Positions 28,401 through 40,200 of a DNA stretch of 64,000 nt are shown here, one piece after another. Where the stretch lies: contig OV884011.1 of assembly GCA_930367205.1 (NCBI GenBank), positions 123,315,866 through 123,379,865 of the forward strand, written 5' to 3'. The notes beneath the pieces were generated by a model. That model saw only the letters and a list, made by a program, of their open reading frames with translations. It had not been told where the DNA came from and did not search any database. Position 1 is the first letter of the stretch; each line of letters opens with the position of its first letter. The stretch is from Acanthosoma haemorrhoidale (lineage: Eukaryota; Arthropoda; Insecta; Hemiptera; Acanthosomatidae). The position numbers were made by a program, and so were the translations under genes.

Positions 28401-31137
28401 TTCTTTAAAAATGGTTTCGCCATTGAGAACATTATGCTTTTGAAACACAAGCACTTTCACCCGATATTATTTTTCTTGGACACCATCTTGCTTTTTAAAT
28501 TTATCGAGCCACCCACAGCTAGCTTGCAAGTCGGAGATTCCCAAAGTTGCACCACATTCAGTCCCTAAATTCCTTATGAGTGGTTTTGATACCGGCATGT
28601 TCTTATCTCGTATCATTTTCAGCCACTTTATTACCGCTTCAACGATTTTATCAAACTGTAAGGATTTAAATCGTTTCCGATCTCCAAATCTTTCAGACAT
28701 TTTAATAACTGAATCACAGTTTTTGTAAATTGTTGATACCATATTTGTCATAACTTCATATTTTTTGCCACATCTTTATTTTTTATCCCTCTGTTTATAT
28801 CTTGTATTAAGTTGTAATTTTTTTTTCACATTTAATGTTTTTTCATTTAGTAGCCATATGACAAGAAAGACAAAGTTAAACTGAATTTAAAATAAAAATT
28901 TCACTCAACATTTTAAATGTTAGGCAAGAGATTCAAAGAATCTCACACCTGTGGGTAACATAATTAACTCTTCTCAAACACGGAATTTCCATTGCTTTGT
29001 GAAACATGTTTTTTTTTTGTTATGTGAACATAAAATAAGTAGCCTTTTTGATGAGAATTACATTTTATATTTTTGTATTATTATTTTAAATTTGAATAAG
29101 TGCGGGGAAAATGGGCTGGGCCAGTCAGCTGTTACAATAAAGTGAGGGTGGCGCAAGATACACCAGTAAAATGAGTTGGTTGGCACCAGTTCCACCAACC
29201 AAACCAAAGTTAATGGATGGTCAAGGATATTTGCATGTGGAAACATTGCACGGCGGTCATATTATGTGAAGAATGCAGAAAATATTAACGTAACCAACCA
29301 GGCAGCATTATTAATTGGGATTTCAGAATCAAAAAAGGACACTATTTAAATTGGAACAAGCCAAATTGAATGACAAAAACTAGTTAAGAACTCGAAACAT
29401 ATATTATTTTAGCATGTTTATGTTTAAATATGTTTGGTTGTCAAGACCCAGCCCCTGAGATATCAAGAATAAATTCTAAGTTTAATAATTATATTTTATC
29501 ATGATAAATATCATAACTTCATATTTTTTTCAATTCTGACTTTTTTTTTTCATATATAGAAATTTTATTCAATATGCAGAATATTTTTTCCTAATAAAAA
29601 TTCAAGGTTCCTAAAAGTTTCATTGCTTTTTTTTTTATGTTGACATTTTTGTTATATGAAGTTCGACTGTATGTTCATATTATTAATAAGATTTATATTG
29701 AACAATCCATTACACAGTTTTAAATGTTGTGATTATTTTTATTTTAAAACTTACATCCTGATAAAAAGGTATATTAACATCCCATTCCTGTTTTCCTTGA
29801 TACGAATCGTGTGCAATGCCTTCGGCCCTTTGTTGTGCCTGAAAATAAAAATCATGACTTGTATTGTCATAGCAAAAAAAAAATCTACCGATTTTGCAAG
29901 CATAGGACACAAAACTATTTAAACATATAAGATTATTTAATTTTTTTAACCATCAGCATTTGAAATACATATTGTGCGTCCAGAAGTTCTGCAAAATTCC
30001 GCACAAAGCTTGGGCACGCTCATTCGAGGATTTTTCTGATTTGATTAGTAATGGGTCTTTTATCTCTAACAATTAACAATTTTGGACGGACACTTTTTTC
30101 ACCCTCATGAAGCTGATTTTCACTTCTGTATCTTTTTATTATACTTCCCACAGTAGACACAGGCATCTAACTAATTATTTTTGTGGTTTCACCTTTTTCT
30201 TGTAAAAATAATTATTATAATACACTGCTCAGTTGTTGAATTTTTACTTTTATGTCCCATTTTAAAAACTTCTTCTTTCCAGTTTGGTTATCAGTTATGT
30301 AGTGAAGAAGAAACGTTTAAAAAAAAGAAATTATATTGAGGATTAGTAATAATTATGGTTTCCGAATAAATTTGACACCTAATAATCTTGAACTTTGCAC
30401 TCTTCAATCTGATACTTTATTAAATAAATATACTTTTCACTTAACTGGGTAGTGATTTTACTTATTGGGAATATTCTTTAAAGAGTTATTTGCTTTAAAA
30501 CCTAAGAGGTGTAAAAAGAAAAAGCCATACTAACATCCCATTCCTGTTTCCCAAACAGGGGAACTTGCGCATGGCCTTCAGCCCTTTTCTGTGCCTGGAA
30601 ATGAAAACCATAATTTGTATTGTGCCATTATACATATTTCAGCTATTTTGTAAGCATCACATAAAAAACTACATCTATGATTATTTCTATTTTCAATATA
30701 CAAAAAACAAAACATTCGAAATATTTTGGAAGCCCTACACAGAAAATTACACCAGGATTACTTATTTTTCTAATTACCAGCTGAATTATTGTAGAAACTA
30801 ATTCATCTGTTGTATTTAAATGTTGAAAATTAACTTCTCATTAATTCCATTCCATTTAATATATTATATTTTTACAGTTTTAGACGTGCAGATTGTTTTT
30901 ATTTTAAAACTTACAACCTTATAAACAAAGCATACTAACATCCCTTTCCCGTTGTCCAACAGGTGAACCTTCTGCAATGCCTTTGGCCCCTCTTCGTGCC
31001 TGAAAATAAAAATCATAATTTGTATTATACCATAGCAAAACATTCTACCTATTTTACAAGCTCTACATAGAAAACTGAATGTACAATTATTTCTATTTTT
31101 AATTATCACAGCTAAATTATTTTGGAATGAGTTCATC

Positions 31138-31213
<76 letters not shown>

Positions 31214-34200
31214 TATTAGTCAACTAAGTTCTCTTAATTGTATTCCCTTTGATATATCATTGTATTATTTGAATGATTTATACTGAAAAATTCATGAAAC
31301 ATGGATGTACTGACTTGCTTCATTAGGGGTCATAAAAGGGTTACCTAAGTATTTAAACAGAATAAATAAAAACATTACATTTGCATCAGAAATAGAACAA
31401 TTCAAAGCAATTAATTTTCTGGATTTGACATTGAAGTGGGAAAAAACAGGGATTCAGGATATACAGGAAAGACACGATGACCTATGTATCAATATGTAAG
31501 ACTTCTTTGCACAATCACAGTCACAAGATGGCCTGTTTCACTTCCTCATTAATAGATTACATAACATCCCAATAGACAGGGATAAATATGATAAAGGGCT
31601 TAGATATATATATACACCATGTAGAAGTAGCCAATGAGTACGATACAGAAACTACAACAAGAATCAAATGAAAAATTGAGTACAGAAGACTGACGAAAAA
31701 GAATACAAATAAAAATAACTAGAAAAAATGGTGCACCAGCCCATATTTAGGAAATATTTCTGAAAAATTAGTGAATATTTTTAAAAAAGTAGGCATTGGT
31801 GAAGCCTTTAAAAGTAAAGCCACTTTACACAACTCAATTACCCAAACTAAAGATACAATTCAGTTAAAAGATAGATTGGGCATGAAGTGGGAAGAGGGAA
31901 TAGAGTGCGGGAATGCAATAAATCTTATGCCGGGGTAGATCTAATAGATAATTATCAATTAGATGCAAAGAAAATCTTAAACCAAAAACAAGCAAGTTCT
32001 GTCAGCATCTACAGGAGGAAGGGCATCTTGATGCACCACATAGAGTTGCCTAGCTACACCATATAAATGATAGAAGTAATAAATAATAAACACAAGTATG
32101 CTAAGAAACCCCCCCCCTTCCATACCTCCTAAATAAAGGCAGTTGAGTTGTAAAGTTAAGTCTGAAGAGATTGCAAACCTATATTAAAGGCTGAATTAAT
32201 ATAAATTATTTCAAATGCAGTAAGTTTTTTCACACCATCAATTAGGTGAGTAGCCATGAGATATGTGTATTATTGTGTTTTTTTAAATTTAATTATTTAT
32301 TACATGTGTTGAATTTAATTTTTTTTTTAATTTTAGTAAAATGGGTGGACCACTTTTGACTAGGTGTAAATTCAGTACTGTTAATATTTCGAATATGTTT
32401 TACATATTCATTGTTGCTTTTAATGATAGATTTTGTTTCTCTCCATATGCCCAGTCAAGGTTTTTATCATGTGACTTTTCATTTTAGCAAACTAAAGATG
32501 GACAGAGTAGAGCTGAGGAAAACATTATTGGTGAATAAATACATTGTGGAAAGACTTATTCTTTAATCCATGATACATTTTAAACATTCAGATTATTTTT
32601 ATTTCAAAATTTACAACCATATAAAAAAGCATACTAACATCCCATTCACGTTGTCTAACAGATGAACCTGGTGTAATGCCTTCGGTTCTTCTTTGTGCCT
32701 GGAAATTAAAATCATAATTTGTATTGTGCCATTATGCACATTTCACCTATTTAATAAGCAGCACATAGAAAACTGCATCTATGATTATATCTATTTTCAA
32801 CTACCAGCTGAATTATTTTATAAATTAGTTCATTATATTTATTTAGGCTCGAATGACTTCAAGCAATAAAAAGTTCAAATAGCTTTCGATAATAAAAACT
32901 TCATTATCGAGCAGTAAACCCTAAGAAATAATGGATGAGTTTGATAAAAAGATAAAATAATCATGGGGGAGTCAGAGCCACCAAAATCAGAAGAAATGTA
33001 TAACAATACTATTGGAAGGTCCTCGAACCCAGAAGACTGTGCTATACACATTTATATTATCCCTGTGATAGATGAGAATAGTTGGGAAAATTCAAATAAT
33101 TAAAAATTTTCTGAAAAGATGAATTGAAAATGGCTGTTCATACAAAAGATGGTCAGTCCAAAAATTGTCTCATTTGGTGAGGATTGAACATACGTCCTCT
33201 TCCTTTGGGTGATTCTAGATAACTGCTACCTGATCCTAGGTTGAACTATGGAAATTGGCCCTACCCAGCTTACAAAATCTTCTTATGGATACCGTTCCTA
33301 CCGAAGAGGAGATGGCTGATGCGAGTTAGAAAAATAATCATTGTTTATATCAAGTGCCATTAATTATTCCCACTCCAAATGATAATTGAATATGAACATT
33401 TTTTTAAGACCTTAAAAGAAGGGCCCAGTTGGTAGAGGCCTCAGGTGGTGGGTGACCTTGGAACAACCTATCTTTAACTAATGTGAAGGTCACATATTAA
33501 ATTGAGCCTGGTAAATCAGCATCGAACCTCAGTAAATGGCCTTAGGAGGGCAAAGAGGAAAGGCTCTGGATGATTCGTTCAGAAGTAGCAAACACGTATT
33601 ACTTGAGAGACTTATGCTGCACAATCCTTAATACATTTTTAGAAAGGTTCAGATTATTTTTATTTAAAAACTTATAACCTTATGAAAAAGCATACTAACA
33701 TCCCTTTCACGTAGTCCAACAGGTGAACCTGGTGCAATGCCTTCGAATCTTCTTTGTGCCTGAAAAAAATCATAATATGTATTGTGTCATTACAAACTTC
33801 CACCTACCTATTCCATAAGCACTGTGCGAAAAACTACATGAACAATTAGTTCTATAATAACTACCACGTAGTTGCTATACAGGACATAAAATTATTATTA
33901 CAAACTTCCGCCTATTCCATAAGCACTGGACAAAAAACTACAACTAAAATTATTTCTATTTTTAACTACCAGCTAAATTCTTCAAGAAATTAAATTAGTT
34001 CATTATATTTAAATTTAGTTAATTGTCATTTATTTGATCATATTCCCTCTGATATTTCTTGGTATGATTAGAAAGACTTATGCTGCATAATCCTCAATAC
34101 AATTTGAGAAAGGTTCAGATTATTTTTATTTCAAAACTTATAACCTTATGAAAAAGCATACTAACATCCCTTTCACGTTGTCCAACAGGCGAACCTGGTG

Positions 34201-37200
34201 CAATGCCTTCGAATCTTCTTTGTGCCTGAAAAAAATCATAATATGTATTGTGTCATTACAAACTTCCACCTACCTATTCCATAAGCACTGGGCGAAAAAC
34301 TACATGAACAATTAGTTCTATAATAACTACCACGTAGTTGCTATACAGGACATAAAATTATTATTACAAACTTCCGCCTATTCCATAAGCACTGGACAAA
34401 AAACTACAACTAAAATTATTTCTATTTTTAACTACCAGCTAAATTCTTCAAGAAATTAAATTAGTTCATTATATTTAAATTTAGTTAATTGTCATTTATT
34501 TGATCATATTCCCTCTGATATTTCTTGGTATGATTAGAAAGACTTATGCTGCATAATCCTCAATACAATTTGAGAAAGGTTCAGATTATTTTTATTTAAA
34601 AACTTATAACCTTATGAAAAAGCATACTAACATCCCTTTCACGTTGTCCAACAGGCGAACCTGGTGCAATGCCTTCGAATCTTCTTTGTGCCTGAAAAAA
34701 ATCATAATATGTATTGTGTCATTACAAACTTCCACCTACCTATTCCATAAGCACTGGGCGAAAAACTACATGAACAATTAGTTCTATAATAACTACCATC
34801 TGACTTCATAGAGAAATTAAATTAATTCATTACATTTAAATTTAGCTAATTATCTTTTCTTTATTCGTATTCCCTCTGATATTTCTTGGTATTACTTGAG
34901 AGACTTATGCTGCACAATCCTTAATATATTTTTAGAAAGGTTCAGATTATTTTTATTTAAAACCTTACAACCTTATGAAAAAACATACTAACATCCCTTT
35001 CTTGTTGTCCAACAGAACTTGGTACAATGCCTTCAGATCTTCTTTGTGCCTGAAAAAATCATTATTTATATTGTGCCTAATAGAATAACTACCTAGTAGA
35101 AAACTACAACTAGGACTTTTTTATTTTGAACTATCAGCTGAATCCTGCTAGAAATGAAATTAGTTCATTATATTTAAATTTAGCCAATTAACTTTTCTTT
35201 AATTACATTCCCTCTGGTATTTCTTCACCCTTTTAATAATTCAGATTAATTTTATCTCAAAACTTAAAACCTTATAACAAAGCATACTAACATCCCTTTC
35301 ACGTTGTCCAATAGGTGAACCTGGTGCAATGGCTTCGGTTCTTCTTTGTGCCTGAAAAAAAATATCATAATTTGTGTTGCCCCATTACACAGAACACTAA
35401 ATCTATTATTGTTTCTTTTTTCAACTGCTAGCTGAATTATTTTAGAAATTAAATTAGTTCATTATATTTGAATTTAGACAGTTAACTTCTCTTTAATTAT
35501 AAACTGTGTATAATTTGAAAGATTTATGGTGAACAATCCATAATACAGTTGTAGACGTTCAGCCTACTGTTGAACCTCGCTAATCCGACTTCCACCAGTA
35601 CAAAAACCCGGGTAGTCTGTGGCCCCCCCCCCCCATAATGTACTCAACATTCTTGGAATTGCGGGCGACCAAACTGGCAAGTTCACATTGAGAATTTCTC
35701 CAAAAATGTTAATCCAATTGAAACCTTCTCCCATCCTTCCAGTTTTACGTTGTTTTTTTTAGCGGAAAGCCTCAATCATTCAGCATCAATGAAAAATCTA
35801 CATTAATTTTATTCTAAAACATACAACCTGATAAAAAGGCATAATAACCTGTGATTCAGGTCGACCCGCTGGCAAACTTTGAGCAATGTCTTTGGCTGTT
35901 TTTTCTGCCTGAAAATAAAAATCATAATTTTTATTATGCCATGAAAAAATTTAAAACTATTTTATCTATTTCACTAATAATACACACAAAACTGCCTCTG
36001 TGATTATGTTTTGCTTTTTCAATACCCAGGTGTATTTCAGAAATTAGTATACTATTTTTACATTCCAGAACCACTATATTACCCCAAATGAGCTAATAAT
36101 GGCATGAATTTGTTTAAAAGGTATCCCATATGTTTTTTCAGCAAGTGTAACTGGTTGATAATTTTAAGATCCTCTAGACAGACAATGATTTTTTTATTTG
36201 CAACTCTGTAAATAGAAGTGGGCGACTCCTGACTTCTTACCAAACTTGTGCGGACTTGCATTTTTTCCAAATAAGGATCACTTCTGGATAAGCCTTTTTT
36301 AAGAGTTTTAGTAAAATCATCTTTGGCATGGACCTGAAAATTAATCCAAATATAGTTTTTATAAATTTTATCTTAATCTAAACACAAATGAATTTGTCTA
36401 CTAACACCAAATTGTTTGTTTGCACGATCTTCACTACCAGATGGCAGTCTATCATAAATCTGCAATCAAAAATAAAAGTAATATATAACTGTTGTGTAAT
36501 TCAAATAATTAGTTTCAGATTGAAAAAATTAAGATCTTACCTCAGTTTTTCTACTACTAGGCAAAGTTAACCGATTCAGTAGTTTACTGAGCTGTTAAAT
36601 AAACATAGTATTAACAATAATGATCTAAGCCATTAAAAATAATTTAACACAATATAAAATGAGAAATTGAAAAGAAAGGAGAGAAAACAGAAAAAATAAA
36701 ATTTTGAGTCAGCACATTTTAATTTATACGGTACATAAAAAAAAAGTAGCATATGCCATCACTCAAAAAAAATTTAAATCCTTTTTAATTACACTCAAAA
36801 GAGCATGTGAATTTTCTATGAAACCTCAAAGCAGTAAATATAAATTAGTAGTTTTAAGTTAACTCATATTTTTTTGGAAATGGTGTTTGTTAAATCCCAT
36901 ATCATCTCATTGTAAATATTTTGTAGAAATATCTGCATAAATTAATAATTTTTTTGGTATTAATAAAATATACTATTACTATTCACAATATTGGTACTGA
37001 GCAAACAAAAATGTAGACAATAAAAAAGAAGCTAGTTCTTTCATAATAATAATAAAAAACCAGTATTTAAAAGTACTATTTTAGCTTCTGTACTTAAGAG
37101 TAAAATTAATTACAACATATATGTATAGAATGATCTTTAGAAAACTGACCTGCTGTTTCATTGTATTATTCTCATCTTTTATAGACTTCATCGATAATCT

Positions 37201-40200
37201 TTCATTTTCAGAAGATCTCTGAAAATAAAATTTAAAAGGTTTTAGTTATTTATTGCAATTGTTATCACCATCCAGGTTAGTATTATAAATCAATTGTTAG
37301 TAAAAATATTGTGAATAGACCAACAAGATTAACATCAAATAGTTCACCAGAGTTGCAGAGGTTTGTAACATGGATCAGAAAAGAAGCCACAGAAGCAGGA
37401 GTTTATGGTATGGAGAGATTGGATAGATAATTTTAATTGGAGGAAATTGTAAAGTTAAGGGGGATTTTCATCCAAGGAAGTATTGAGAGAAGATGTATCC
37501 ATCCTAAGTTGGTTGTGTTGTGTTATGTGTCAGTATCTGGGGATCTTGAGTATAAACCTTAGGAAACAGTTCATTAAGCTTTTGGAATGAGCTTTAAGAT
37601 CTCCAAAGAACCCACAGTACATCTTATGTAATTGTAGTCAAAAGGAGAGAGGACAAGGGAAGAAAACAAAAGTTGATAGGTTTACTGGGGAAAATTGAGC
37701 AGTAGGGTTTAGGATATATCTTTCCAGGATAGGGTTTGGTCAAAAACCAAATTGTTTTAAGAAGTTTGCGGGCTAGGAGTCAGTCGCAAAGGTTTTAATA
37801 TCAATTTGAGTTTGGAGGAAGGGTGCTAAGTTGAAGTTTGTGGAGAGAAGCACAGCCCCGAAGAACAGTTTGGCTCAGGTCTTCCTGAATCGGTAGTGTT
37901 GCAGAGGTCTCAAGGAAGAAAATATAGAAATATTTAAATGTAATCAGCATAAATACGGTAACAGATTTGAATAGATGGTTGGAGGGGGCTTGATGAAAAG
38001 GTGGGATTTTGATCTTGAACTATGGCTATTTGGATCCATTATGACATGACAAATGTGAGCCTATTGGAGAAAGACAACAATGATGTTTGATGAAAGAATA
38101 GCCAGGTGTGTCAGATGCTTATGGAAGTCTAAGAGGAAAAGATGGTAGTAGTATGTTATTTATAAATGGCGAATTTAAATTCTTGATTAATTTTAATATG
38201 AGTAGATTTGGTTGACAATCCAAGTCAGAAGCCCGATTGGGGAATTAATGCATATTTCAAGAAAGGTACTGATAGATAGGATACTGAGTTTTGTAAAAGT
38301 CATTTGGTTTTGAAAGGTTTGAGGGTATGTATATAGGACAATTTAGGAAGATAGGGTTTAGAACTTTGTTCAAGAAGAGAACATTCACTCATTATGAATA
38401 TATAGAATTTCAGAAAGAGAAGTTTCAGATATGGGGAATGAATAGTAGGTGGAAGGGTAAAGGTTTAGAAATTTATGGTGCTGTCATCTGTTCTAATAGA
38501 TTTTATTTTTATTTCTCTATCTCCATCATGCTTCCAGGCATGGAACAGTCTCGGACCATCTCCTTTTCATCTTTCTCATTGAGCTGGCAAGTTTACTTCT
38601 GAGTCTTTCCATGTACCCATATCAGTCTTGGCAATTGGTTGCAAGCCTGCCAATTTGTTGTGGTCCCTGATAGCATGCTTCAAATTTCTTCTGCTCAATG
38701 CCCATCTGGCAGATGTGTCCTAGGGTCTTGAGCAGATTTTCCTGCAGGACTTCACTGACTGGTCTAACTCCTAGACTCTCTACCATATTTTTGTTTTTTA
38801 TGCAGTACCGACTTGTCCTCCTAGCCATTATACTTCAGTAGCTGTAATCCTGATTGCATACTTGATCAAAAGTGTCCAACTTTCTGAACTATACAAGAGA
38901 AACACATACTTGAAATGATGAAGCTTAGCCTGCTAACTTACTCAATTTTCACTTCCCAATTAGCCATGAATATCTGGTAGAACATATTATTGGCATTGGC
39001 CCTTTTAACATGATTGAGTACCTCCCGGTTGATTTTTAACCATAGTACCCAAGTATTGTCCACAACCTTTAACTGGTTACCATTGTAGAGAATGTGAAGT
39101 TGTTGGTTCATCATTTCCCTATCAACGTGCATAGCCATTCTTTCTCTTCAACAGAGACCTGAAGCTGGTCAGGGGAATTAGCAACTAAAACGATGTCATC
39201 TGCATATAGTAAATACTGAACCAGTACAGGCTATGCATTCATGTACCCCATAGTTGCCCTGGGTATTTTCCTTCTGAACTACATTCATCCCTGTATTGAA
39301 GAGAAGGGGGGGGGGCACTACATGTCTCCTTGATCCACTTCTTTATAGAATACAAATGGACTTAAACCATTTAGGCATATGACTTCTTTTGGGTTTTAGC
39401 AGCCTGACTTGATGGTGGTTATCAAGTTTGAGGAAATGCTTTTCTCCTTTTCTTTTGAAGAGCTCTGATGGCACACCAAAGGCTTTTTTTTTTTGGGTGA
39501 TGATCTGAAATGGGTATGCTGGTCAAGGTAGACTCAGCCCTGAGAGGATAAATAAGTAGCTACTTGAATAAAGAAGTAGCAAACCCATTTAAGAGTACCA
39601 AATTTAAGGTTGAGAGGAAATACCTAATGCTAGCCACATTGCCACCTCAATTCTATGCTTCAACCTTTGGTTTGCCCTATCTCTTCTCTTCATGAAATGA
39701 TGGATGTATTCATGGTGCCATGGATTTATTTCATTTATTGCTCCTTCATTATACACTTGCGGCATGGTTAACAAAAACATAATTGAATGGGGCTTGCATA
39801 ATAAAATAAATGTTAAATGTGAACAGTAAGTATGAAAAGACTGACGATCAAGATTGGTTTAGAGTGGTTACAATACCACCTCAAATAATTCAATAAATCA
39901 TGAGAATAAGATGATTTTTTTTATATACCACTTAACATGAATAGATGGGCCCTTGTCTATGCATCTCCCAAAAACAGCCAATGAATATATGATTTATTTA
40001 CCTTAATATTCTCAGTAATATCCAATAATGACTCTATATGATCATTGACAGAGTGTGTGAAGTCCTGAAAGTCTGGTTGTTCCTCAAAAATCTAAAAATA
40101 AAAAACAACTAAGCTGATATGTATTTTACATATTTAAAAAATAAAAATTGACAGTAATTAAATTATGTAAGTGATACTGAAAAAATTATACTTATTAACA

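Larger units (their letters stand above)
33634..34795. repeat. Tandem 466-base repeat carrying repeat exons 4, 5 and 6
   Basis: Two full units and about half of a third, at an exact spacing of 466 bases measured between exon starts 33700, 34166 and 34632. Exons and introns are nearly identical between units (for example one base at ACTGTGCG versus ACTGGGCG and one at TATTTCAAAA versus TATTTAAAAA). The third unit diverges after about 34795. Each unit also holds an internal direct repeat (TTCCATAAGCACTG twice). The intronic identity shows the expansion is recent. Confidence 0.95.

Noticed and set aside
28749..29529. Identical 18-base words CATAACTTCATATTTTTT at 28749 and 29512, a possible target duplication of a nested insertion
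   Set aside because: The first word lies inside the transposase coding region, the words are low in complexity, and no element ends adjoin them.
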